Shown: positions 1-5,257 of the stretch, one piece after another
How positions within the stretch are numbered: the stretch's first letter is position 1
How the letters are laid out: each line of letters opens with the position of its first letter
Assembly: GCA_017649745.1 (NCBI GenBank)
Contig: JAGCGE010000302.1
Span: 1-5,549, forward strand
Direction: 5' to 3'
DNA from: Clostridiales bacterium
GTDB lineage: Bacteria > Bacillota_A > Clostridia > Saccharofermentanales > Saccharofermentanaceae
Length of the DNA stretch: 5,549 nt
Translations under genes and position numbers: made by a program
Notes under the pieces: generated by a model
The model's input: the letters and a program-made list of their open reading frames with translations, nothing else
What the model was told of the DNA's origin: nothing
Database searches by the model: none

Positions 1-75
1 ATATCCGTCGTTAACCTCAACAACGTCATTGGTCTTACCAAGACCCTTAACATCTTTAAGAAGAATAACTTTCAT
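1..75 (-). CDS. rplI: Large-subunit ribosomal protein bL9, N-terminal part (cut by window edge)
   Basis: Only the first 25 codons are in the window; the gene continues past base 1. The translation begins MKVILLKDVKGLGKTNDVV and goes on EVNDGY, the highly conserved start of bL9, whose N-terminal domain binds 23S rRNA at the base of the L1 stalk. The ATG at 75-73 is preceded by a GGAGGG Shine-Dalgarno (complement of 83-88), seven bases upstream. It follows rpsR on the same strand, a common Firmicutes arrangement, but it is separated from rpsR by a hairpin with a U-run and has its own candidate promoter, so it is probably transcribed at least partly independently. Identity is clear despite the short length; nothing can be said about the C-terminal domain. 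Confidence 0.9.
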   Translation of the reverse strand, partial: MKVILLKDVKGLGKTNDVVEVNDGY

Positions 76-93
76 CTAAATACCCTCCAAAGG

Positions 94-127
94 AAAAAAT
101 AAGGGCGTCTTCTTTAAAAGACGCCCT
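94..127 (-). terminator. Intrinsic terminator-like hairpin after rpsR, in the rplI leader
   Basis: Read on the minus strand, a perfect 10-bp stem AGGGCGTCTT/AAGACGCCCT (complement of 118-127 and 102-111) with a 6-nt loop is followed by TATTTTTT. This is a textbook rho-independent terminator for the rpsF-ssb-rpsR transcript, ending about 50 bases after the rpsR stop. It also lies directly downstream of a candidate rplI promoter, so it may additionally act as a 5'-end hairpin or attenuator for rplI. Confidence 0.85.
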
Positions 128-130
128 GTA

Positions 131-159
131 ATTATATACTAATTTGTACTCAATTCCAA
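131..159 (-). promoter_or_regulatory. Candidate sigma-A promoter for rplI
   Basis: On the minus strand TTGGAA (complement of 154-159) is followed after exactly 17 bases by a consensus TATAAT (complement of 131-136). The expected start, about seven bases further, is at 124-127, which coincides with the first bases of the hairpin at 102-127. The region is A/T-rich, so chance is possible, but both boxes and the spacing are good. Confidence 0.55.
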
Positions 160-176
160 ATCCGCTTATTGGGACA

Positions 177-446
177 TTAGTCTGCAATAAATGGAAGAAG
201 AGCAAGGTGACGTGCGCGCTTGATAGCGGTTGTAAGTTCACGCTGGTGCTTAGCGCATGTGCCTGTCATTCTCTTAGGAAGGATCTTGCCGCGCTCGGAA
301 ACGAATTTACGAAGCTTAGCGGAATCCTTGTAATCAATAACTTCAACCTTCTCTGCACAGAAAGAGCATGTCTTTCTTCTGGAACGTCTCGGTCTCATAT
401 TGCCACCGAATTCACGACCTGCCTTAGGTGCTCTGTTGTCAGCCAT
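177..446 (-). CDS. rpsR: Small-subunit ribosomal protein bS18, zinc-ribbon form
   Basis: The 89-residue product is bS18, which binds 16S rRNA in the platform as a heterodimer with bS6. The conserved core is plain: the basic RRSRRK stretch (about residues 20-25), the DYKD segment (38-41), and [18 protein letters not shown] followed by [11 protein letters not shown] near the C-terminus. Cys27, Cys30, Cys64 and His67 form the ligand set of the C+ (zinc-binding) version; many bacteria carry a C- version instead. The ATG has an AAAGGAGA Shine-Dalgarno (complement of 456-463), nine bases upstream. It is the third gene of rpsF-ssb-rpsR, 24 bases after ssb, and is followed by a strong terminator. Length is normal, with a slightly long N-terminal tail. 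Confidence 0.96.
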   Translation of the reverse strand: MADNRAPKAGREFGGNMRPRRSRRKTCSFCAEKVEVIDYKDSAKLRKFVSERGKILPKRMTGTCAKHQRELTTAIKRARHLALLPFIAD

Positions 447-470
447 AAGTCTAAATCTCCTTTACTTGAA

Positions 471-950
471 TCAAACGTCAAATGGCAAATCGCCATCTTC
501 GTCGTCTTTTTCCTCGAAGATACTGGTGTCCACAGAAGGGATTGGTGTCTTAGGAGCTTCAGGTGCTGCCTGAGAAGGAGCCGGGGCTGAAGCAGGAGCT
601 GCTGCTACTGTTTCTCTTGAACCGTTACCTGATGCTGAAGATTCACAGAACTCTGCTTCATCTACTACAACCTCAGTTACATAACGCTTCTGTCCCTGAT
701 TGTCATCATATGTACGTGTCTGGATGCTTCCTGTAACAGCGATCTTGCTGCCCTTACGGAAATAGTTACCAATGAAAGTAGCTGTCTGTCTCCATGCAAC
801 GCAATTGATGAAATCTGCCTGACGCTGACCATTACCGTCTTTAAATCTTCTGTCTACTGCGATAGTGAAACTACATACTGCAGTCTGATTAGAAGTGTTT
901 CTTACTTCCGGGTCCTTAGCCAGTCTTCCGATCAAAATTACTTTGTTCAT
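471..950 (-). CDS. ssb: Single-stranded DNA-binding protein
   Basis: SSB coats single-stranded DNA during replication, recombination and repair and recruits partner proteins through its tail. The 159-residue protein has the OB-fold at about residues 1-105, beginning MNKVILIGRLAKDPEVR with the FINCVAWRQTA segment (48-57; Trp53 is the expected base-stacking residue). An Ala/Pro/Ser-rich disordered linker covers about 106-145, and an acidic tail about 146-159. The tail ends GDLPFDV: the DLPF core is present, but two residues follow the Phe, whereas most bacterial SSBs end in Phe. The start has GGAGG (complement of 957-961) six bases upstream. It sits between rpsF (22 bases away) and rpsR, the usual Firmicutes operon, so it should share the S6:S18-controlled promoter. 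Confidence 0.96.
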   Translation of the reverse strand: MNKVILIGRLAKDPEVRNTSNQTAVCSFTIAVDRRFKDGNGQRQADFINCVAWRQTATFIGNYFRKGSKIAVTGSIQTRTYDDNQGQKRYVTEVVVDEAEFCESSASGNGSRETVAAAPASAPAPSQAAPEAPKTPIPSVDTSIFEEKDDEDGDLPFDV

Positions 951-972
951 TAAAAACCTCCGTGTCGTACGA

Positions 973-1260
973 TTACTCGTCTACACGAACAACAAGGTAA
1001 CGCATTACATTCTCTGTGATCTTAAGCTTACGCTCGATCTCTCTTGGGAATGTGTTCTCAGCTGAGAATTTAAAAGCAAGGTAGTAACCTTCCTTCTGGT
1101 CTTCGATCTCGTATGCAAGCTTCTTGATACCGAGAACGTCCAGTGTGTCGATCGTAGCACCTTCTTCAACCTTAGCCTTAACGGACTCTGTAAGAGCATT
1201 CAAACCCTCTTCGCCGATGCTTGGATTGAGAACTACAACCATCTCATACTTGTTAGCCAT
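973..1260 (-). CDS. rpsF: Small-subunit ribosomal protein bS6
   Basis: The 95-residue product is bS6, the partner of bS18 on the 16S rRNA platform. Family hallmarks are visible: the start MANKYEMVVVLNPS, the central segment LGIKKLAYEIEDQKEGYY (43-60), and the C-terminal LKITENVMRYLVVRVDE (79-95). The length is typical, without the long acidic or Glu-rich C-terminal extension of some homologues. The ATG is preceded by a near-ideal AGGAGGTGA (complement of 1267-1275), six bases upstream. It is the first gene of rpsF-ssb-rpsR. An extended -10 promoter and a leader RNA resembling the S6:S18 binding motif lie directly upstream, which suggests autogenous control by its own product with bS18. Confidence 0.96.
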   Translation of the reverse strand: MANKYEMVVVLNPSIGEEGLNALTESVKAKVEEGATIDTLDVLGIKKLAYEIEDQKEGYYLAFKFSAENTFPREIERKLKITENVMRYLVVRVDE

Positions 1261-1275
1261 GATAATTCACCTCCT

Positions 1276-1312
1276 CTTGGACTTAACGGCTCATCAATTC
1301 CTGACGAGCAAG
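1276..1312 (-). ncRNA. S6:S18-complex binding leader motif of the rpsF operon
   Basis: The minus-strand leader forms an outer stem CTTG (1312-1309)/CAAG (1279-1276) and a 7-bp hairpin CTCGTCA (1308-1302)/TGATGAG (1296-1290, one G-U) with loop GGAAT. A 3'-side bulge between them starts with CCG (1289-1287). This is the layout described for the S6:S18 complex-binding motif: a CCG in a bulge flanked by a stem and a hairpin, imitating the 16S rRNA site. The outer stem ends on the base before the rpsF Shine-Dalgarno AGGAGG (1275-1270), so bound S6:S18 could block ribosome entry. An alternative long pairing, TTGGGAC (1326-1320) with GTCCAA (1282-1277, one bulged G), competes with the outer stem. 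Confidence 0.7.
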
Positions 1313-1340
1313 GATAACTGTCCCAATGACAGCGACTGAT

Positions 1341-1370
1341 AGAATATCACAGCATTTGCAAATAAGTCAA
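1341..1370 (-). promoter_or_regulatory. Promoter of the rpsF-ssb-rpsR operon (extended -10)
   Basis: On the minus strand TTGACT (complement of 1365-1370) and TATTCT (complement of 1341-1346) are 18 bases apart, and the -10 carries the upstream TGn (TGATATTCT) of extended -10 promoters. Predicted start is about 1334-1337, giving a leader of about 75 bases that contains the S6:S18 motif. Confidence 0.7.
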
Positions 1371-1381
1371 GTTATTCGCCA

Positions 1382-1410
1382 CAAAAATCACAACTGAGGC
1401 CTAAACCTCA
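1382..1410 (-). terminator. Weak candidate terminator after the sua5 fusion gene
   Basis: The minus strand has TGAGG-TTTAGG-CCTCA (complement of 1395-1410), extendable by A-T pairs around a bulge, followed after several bases by TTTTT (GTTGTGATTTTTG). The stem is only 5 bp and the U-run is offset, so this is a weak or partial terminator. Its place, 70-100 bases after the fusion-gene stop and just before the rpsF promoter, fits an operon boundary. Confidence 0.4.
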
Positions 1411-1478
1411 TTCCTCGTATACATTCAAATTCTTACTAACGTATTTTACATCATGCAAGATTAAAATGAAACGTTTGT

Positions 1479-3209
1479 TTAAATCCTCATCGCACCTAGA
1501 TCTTTAAGGATGTATGGGAACAAGATCTTAAGCCAAGCTTCAAGAGCCTTTACTGTATGCTCGTAAGTTAAGTCGTTCTCGCCCTCAGGATCAGGGATAG
1601 CAAGAGAGATAACTCTTCCCTTGTCGTCCTTCATGACCAATCCCTTTGAAGCGAGATACGAAGAAAGCGAGAATACCCTTCCCTCAAGCTCAGGGAAAGA
1701 CTTCAGTATCTCTACTGCCTGCTCGTCTTTCATCGCAACGATGATGTCGTTCCTGTCATAGACTGATGCGCTTGCTCTGGTCGTCTTATGATGAGACATC
1801 GAAATGCCCGCATTTTTAAGCGCTGTTATCATCTTAGGATCCGCATCTTCACCGTCAGCAGCATAGATACCGCATGATTCGGAATAGATCTCTGCCTCAA
1901 GGCTGTTATCGTCGCTTAAACAGAACGGTCCTTCTTCGTTTATGAGCTTTTTGAATATACCTTCGGCTGCTACGCTAAGGTTCCTGTTCTTAGAGCATAC
2001 GAACAGAACCGACAAGGTAGCGCCAAGATCAGCATTAAATACATGCTTCTCGCCTGTTTTCGAAAAAGATGAGGAGCTTACGTCTTCGCCTTTCTTACCT
2101 GCTGCCTTCAAAAGCCTGTTCATGTATGCTTCTTCTATGTCTTCGCCCGAAAAGCCGGGAGCAAGGATCACTTCGACTTTCTGGATGTCGAGAAGTCTTA
2201 ATCCGTCAAAGAGATGATGTGAAGCAGCTTTTGTATCAGAACTCTTGCCATAGATATAGAATTCAATGTGAGATAAAAGGACGTTGTCTCCAAGCTTTTC
2301 GAAAAGGTCACGGACTTCGCTTCCGCAGAAGATACCGATCCTTGAAAAAGGTTCATTCTTCAGTATTTCCTGAGCCTTCATGATGTACGGCTTAGCGATC
2401 TCGAACATCGCTCTTCTGTTATCTTCGCTGTCATCATCAGTTACTGTAACGTCTGATGGATAATCGATTACCATTACTTCAGCTGAAGGCGCATAGTGGC
2501 GGTACTTCATGCCCGGAGCCTTAGGAGTCTCACCTTTATCGACGCTCGTATGAGATGAAGTCTTCTTTCTACAGACGTCCTCGATCATCTTCTTTGTAAC
2601 GGCACCAGGTCTTAATACAACAGGCTCTTCACCTGCGGCATCAACTACTGTTGATTCAAGGCCGACATCGCTCTCGCCGCCGTCGATGACTGAATAGATA
2701 TATCCGTTCATGTCGTTATAAACGTGTGAAGCTTTCGTAGGAGAAGGGCTTCCGGAAAGATTAGCGGAAGGTGCTGCTACAGGAACTTCGCAGTAACGAA
2801 GGAACTTGTTGGCTACTTCATTAGACGGCATCCTAACACCTACGGTATCAAGTCCCGCAGTTACGTTGTCAGGGATCTTGGAAGACTTCTTCATGATGAC
2901 CGTGATAGGTCCCGGCATAAATGCATCGATGAGTTTCTGGGCATTAGGAGTGATCTCTGAAGTCAGTTCAGCGATCTGGGATTTATCATATATATGTACT
3001 ATAAGAGGATTATCCGAAGGTCTTCCCTTTGCTTCATAGATCTTATCTACGGAACTTGCGTCAAATGCATTTCCTCCAAGTCCGTATACCGTCTCTGTCG
3101 GAAAACCTACGAGCTCGCCTTCTCTTAAGTGCTTTGCGCTGTCCTTAAGTTCCTCGTCGTCAGTTCCTTTTATGAGTTTAGTTATCTCGTATTTCTTGAT
3201 TCTTTCCAT
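1479..3209 (-). CDS. Sua5-type L-threonylcarbamoyladenylate synthase fused to a LMW protein phosphatase-like domain
   Basis: The N-terminal half should make threonylcarbamoyl-AMP from Thr, bicarbonate and ATP for t6A37 tRNA modification in the cytoplasm. Numbering from the chosen start (576 residues): the YrdC domain is about 10-210, with PTETVYGLG (37-45), KGRPSDN (61-67), PSANLSG (147-153), LESTVVD (184-190) and RPG (200-202). The Sua5 linker PGMKYRHYAP is at 232-241, and the Sua5 domain runs to about 371, ending MNRLLKAA. After a Ser/Lys-rich linker, about 400-565 resemble low-molecular-weight Tyr/Arg phosphatases: VLFVC with Cys405, and an Asp540-Pro acid motif. The P-loop reads CSKNRNLS, so the CX5R arginine is Leu411 and phosphatase activity is doubtful. 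Sua5 proteins normally stop near 350 residues. Start: AAAGG (3219-3223) is nine bases before this ATG; the ATG at 3218 directly abuts it. The gene is coupled to prfA. Confidence 0.9.
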   Translation of the reverse strand: MERIKKYEITKLIKGTDDEELKDSAKHLREGELVGFPTETVYGLGGNAFDASSVDKIYEAKGRPSDNPLIVHIYDKSQIAELTSEITPNAQKLIDAFMPGPITVIMKKSSKIPDNVTAGLDTVGVRMPSNEVANKFLRYCEVPVAAPSANLSGSPSPTKASHVYNDMNGYIYSVIDGGESDVGLESTVVDAAGEEPVVLRPGAVTKKMIEDVCRKKTSSHTSVDKGETPKAPGMKYRHYAPSAEVMVIDYPSDVTVTDDDSEDNRRAMFEIAKPYIMKAQEILKNEPFSRIGIFCGSEVRDLFEKLGDNVLLSHIEFYIYGKSSDTKAASHHLFDGLRLLDIQKVEVILAPGFSGEDIEEAYMNRLLKAAGKKGEDVSSSSFSKTGEKHVFNADLGATLSVLFVCSKNRNLSVAAEGIFKKLINEEGPFCLSDDNSLEAEIYSESCGIYAADGEDADPKMITALKNAGISMSHHKTTRASASVYDRNDIIVAMKDEQAVEILKSFPELEGRVFSLSSYLASKGLVMKDDKGRVISLAIPDPEGENDLTYEHTVKALEAWLKILFPYILKDLGAMRI

Positions 3210-3218
3210 GATCAACAT

Positions 3219-3223
3219 CCTTT
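3219..3223 (-). promoter_or_regulatory. Shine-Dalgarno overlapping the prfA stop that decides the sua5 start
   Basis: AAAGG on the minus strand overlaps the prfA TAA (complement of 3222-3224). It stands nine bases before the ATG at 3209-3207 but directly abuts the ATG at 3218-3216, which is too close for use. This favours the shorter 576-residue product and suggests translational coupling by ribosomes finishing prfA. Confidence 0.6.
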
Positions 3224-4307
3224 AATCTTCGTCATCAGAATTGCTAAATCCGTCAGATGCATTAGCTACCGTAAGAGCATTTATTATCTCATCGAGGTCG
3301 CCTGATAAGATCTCTTCGAGCTTATAGAGCGTAAGTCCGATCCTGTGGTCTGAGACTCTTCCCTGATGATAATTATATGTCCTTATCCTCTCTGATCTGT
3401 CACCTGTTCCTACCTGAGATCTTCTTACTGAATCTTCGGCATTCTTGGCTTCAGAGTTTGCCATCTCCCAAAGACGGCTCTGGAGGACTGCCATTGCCTT
3501 GTCCTTATTCTTGTACTGGCTTCTTTCATCCTGACACTGAACAACGATACCTGTCGGGATGTGCGTGATCCTTATAGCAGAATCAGTTCTGTTGACGTGC
3601 TGTCCACCTGCACCCGATGCTCTGTATCTGTCTATCCTTAAATCTTCAGGATTTATCTTAACGTCTGTTGCTTCAGCTTCCGGAAGCACCGCAACTGTTG
3701 CAGTTGAAGTATGTACTCTACCGCCTGATTCAGTTACAGGAACTCTCTGGACTCTGTGAACACCGCTCTCGAACTTGAATCTGCTGTATGCTCCCTTACC
3801 TCTGATCTCGATCGTGACTTCCTTAAAGCCTCCGAGCTCAGTCTCGTTGGAATCGATCATCTCTGCTTCGAATCCTTTTCGCATACAGTAACCTTTGTAC
3901 ATCTTAAGCAGGGTATCAGCGAAAAGAGCTGCCTCTTCACCGCCTGCACCGGCTCTGATCTCCATGATAACGTTCCTGTCATCACGAGGATCTTTATCCG
4001 CAAGAAGGACTAAAAGCTCGCTCTCGAGCAATGCCGATCTTTCCTTAGCTTCATTAAGCTCTCTCGTGTAGAAATCGTGCATTTCCTTGTCTTCAGGTGA
4101 TTCGAGCATCTCAAGACAATCCTTGATCTCGTTCTGACAGTGATCATATTCCTTGATCTTTGAAACCTTGTCCTCAAGCTCGCCAAGTTCTTTATTAAGT
4201 TCGAGATATCTCTTGGTATCCGCCGCCACGCTCGGATCTGACATCGTCGACATTATCTCATCGTATCTCGCCAAAAGCGAAGAAGTCTTTTCTTTATCTA
4301 TAGCCAT
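3222..4307 (-). CDS. prfA: Peptide chain release factor 1
   Basis: RF1 recognises UAA and UAG in the ribosomal A site and triggers peptidyl-tRNA hydrolysis. The 361-residue length is typical. An N-terminal helical, charged domain (about 1-105) is followed by the core motif [14 protein letters not shown] (117-130). The codon-reading tripeptide is PVT (190-192), an RF1-type P-x-T rather than the RF2 SPF. The catalytic GGQ is at 234-236 within [16 protein letters not shown], followed by the basic KNKDKA segment. The C-terminus ends in an acidic SNSDDED tail. AGGAGA (complement of 4315-4320) is seven bases before the ATG. The next gene is the sua5 fusion, not prmC, the methyltransferase for the GGQ glutamine that often follows prfA. 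The gene stops at UAA. Its ribosome binding site lies in an inverted repeat with the end of the upstream gene. Confidence 0.97.
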   Translation of the reverse strand: MAIDKEKTSSLLARYDEIMSTMSDPSVAADTKRYLELNKELGELEDKVSKIKEYDHCQNEIKDCLEMLESPEDKEMHDFYTRELNEAKERSALLESELLVLLADKDPRDDRNVIMEIRAGAGGEEAALFADTLLKMYKGYCMRKGFEAEMIDSNETELGGFKEVTIEIRGKGAYSRFKFESGVHRVQRVPVTESGGRVHTSTATVAVLPEAEATDVKINPEDLRIDRYRASGAGGQHVNRTDSAIRITHIPTGIVVQCQDERSQYKNKDKAMAVLQSRLWEMANSEAKNAEDSVRRSQVGTGDRSERIRTYNYHQGRVSDHRIGLTLYKLEEILSGDLDEIINALTVANASDGFSNSDDED

Positions 4308-4310
4308 TAT

Positions 4311-4353
4311 CTGTTCTCCTAATGTTATTAATTATAATAAATAATTAGAACAG
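4311..4353 (-). promoter_or_regulatory. Inverted repeat over the prfA ribosome binding site, starting at the upstream UAG stop
   Basis: In the minus-strand RNA, CUGUUCU (4353-4347) begins on the base after the UAG of the upstream gene and is perfectly complementary to AGAACAG (4317-4311), which overlaps the 3' part of the prfA Shine-Dalgarno AGGAGA. Between the arms, further AU pairs (UAA/UUA and UUAUU/AAUAA, with small bulges) could extend the stem. There is no U-run, so it is not a terminator. Possible roles are a translation-coupling hairpin or a DNA operator. Confidence 0.5.
4331..4336 (-). promoter_or_regulatory. Possible -10 element of an internal prfA promoter
   Basis: A consensus TATAAT is present on the minus strand, with an expected start near 4324 and a leader of about 17 bases carrying the AGGAGA site. 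No good -35 is visible (CATTAG at 17 bases). The stretch is almost pure A/T, so chance is likely. If real, the transcript would lack the left arm of the inverted repeat at 4347-4353. Confidence 0.3.
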
Positions 4354-5019
4354 CTAATGCTTATCCTCGCCTACTATCTCCTTTTTCATAAAAAGCAGCA
4401 ATTCCTTTTCGAACTCGATACTTCCCGGATTAGAAGCGTTCTCCTTCCTGAAGATCTCGCTTCTGGTTATGTCAGTACTAGACAGAAAGAGCGAACTGCA
4501 GTCTACCGTATAGCCTGTCCTTAGGAAAAGATACTCCCTGTAGTTACTTGCTGCTTCTCTTCCCAACACGATCACCCTGGTATCTGTCTCTTCTATACAC
4601 TTCCTGAAGCGTTCCCTGTCTTCATCGGTGATATTAGAATCGTCGGTTATGATGATAAACGGATACTTAGGGCAGTCCTGCGAGATATACTGCTTATCGA
4701 TGACCTTGGTCGCATTTCCGAAGTCGTCATATGTTTCTCTAGTATTGGTAACTGTTGCAAAGTTAAGCGGAAGATCCTTCTCTTCAAAGCTCTCGAGCTT
4801 CGTGATCTTCATATCGCTCAAGGTCGAAGGGACATTGCCTACCCAGTAGATCTTATAGTCGTACTCTGACAACTCTTTCTTTATCTCGGTGATCTCCTTC
4901 TTCTCGCTGAGCTTCGAATCAGTCTCAAACATAGAATCGGAAAAACTTACAAATATATAGATCCCCAAAGCAGCAACAGCCAAAAGGACAATGTAGATTA
5001 TAAGTTTGAACCTGTTCAT
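4354..5019 (-). CDS. Unrecognised membrane-anchored protein
   Basis: I do not recognise this family. From the chosen ATG the product is 221 residues: a short basic start (MNRFK), one hydrophobic segment (about 6-23, IIYIVLLAVAALGIYIFV), then a mostly hydrophilic domain. The pattern suggests an N-terminal signal-anchor with the rest outside the cell. A charged, helix-prone stretch follows the membrane segment (about 36-51, Lys/Glu-rich). A later beta-helix-beta pattern (YPFIIITDD, then DEDRERFRKCIEE, then TRVIVLG) hints at a Rossmann-like layer, which is inference. The frame stays open to a TTG at 5109, but that extension overlaps a clear promoter, so the ATG at 5019 is preferred. The only Shine-Dalgarno candidate, AAAGGG, is rather far (about 13 bases). 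It ends in UAG, 46 bases before prfA, and may be co-transcribed with it. Confidence 0.7.
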   Translation of the reverse strand: MNRFKLIIYIVLLAVAALGIYIFVSFSDSMFETDSKLSEKKEITEIKKELSEYDYKIYWVGNVPSTLSDMKITKLESFEEKDLPLNFATVTNTRETYDDFGNATKVIDKQYISQDCPKYPFIIITDDSNITDEDRERFRKCIEETDTRVIVLGREAASNYREYLFLRTGYTVDCSSLFLSSTDITRSEIFRKENASNPGSIEFEKELLLFMKKEIVGEDKH

Positions 5020-5074
5020 TAAGCCCGAAGATCCCTTTCGAAAATTCCATGTTCTTATTTTATTTTCTAATTGT

Positions 5075-5102
5075 ATTATATGTTGATAAAAAAGCAATTC
5101 AA
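5075..5102 (-). promoter_or_regulatory. Promoter of the membrane-protein gene (perhaps also prfA-sua5)
   Basis: On the minus strand TTGAAT (complement of 5097-5102) is followed after 16 bases by a consensus TATAAT (complement of 5075-5080). Predicted start is about 5067-5069, giving a leader of about 50 bases before the ATG at 5019. Its presence inside the open frame argues against the upstream TTG start. Confidence 0.6.
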
Positions 5103-5200
5103 AAATCAATTGCGTAGCTTTACGCCATTCTTGTGCGAATCAGCGAAAAAAATCCGCAACTTTTCTGTATTTGCTGATGCATTTTTCAAAAAGTTGAATA

Positions 5201-5206
5201 TATAAT
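5201..5206 (+). promoter_or_regulatory. -10 box of the NifU-like gene promoter
   Basis: A consensus TATAAT lies 52 bases before the ATG at 5258, with an expected start near 5213. No convincing -35 is seen at 16-18 bases (TGCATT at 17), so the promoter may be weak or activator-dependent. It is divergent from the minus-strand promoter at 5075-5102, about 120 bases away. Confidence 0.45.
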
Positions 5207-5257
5207 GATAAAGTGCATTTCTATGGCGCACATATTTTTCGAAAGGGGTTAAACCAC

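Noticed and set aside
144..590. 148-residue open frame on the plus strand
   Set aside because: It lies antisense across rpsR and part of ssb, has no family resemblance, and both opposite genes are certain.
3216..3218. Upstream ATG for the sua5 fusion gene, giving 579 residues
   Set aside because: The only Shine-Dalgarno directly abuts it; the ATG nine bases downstream of that site fits better. It cannot be excluded fully.
5020..5109. N-terminal extension of the membrane protein from a TTG at 5109
   Set aside because: The extension overlaps a -35/-10 pair with a consensus TATAAT, is A/T-rich, and puts 30 residues before an ordinary signal-anchor start.
5112..5125. Small hairpin GCGTA-GCTT-TACGC in the divergent intergenic region
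   Set aside because: Only 5 bp with no U-run and no known operator match; it could be a regulator site but cannot be supported.
5132..5159. Imperfect inverted repeat around TGCGAAT and ATCCGCA
   Set aside because: It needs a bulge, a mismatch and an 11-base loop; not distinguishable from chance.
5202..5211. ATAATGATAA, resembling half of a Fur box, overlapping the -10 of the NifU-like gene
   Set aside because: Tempting for an iron-sulfur gene, but the second half does not match and such strings are common in A/T-rich promoters.
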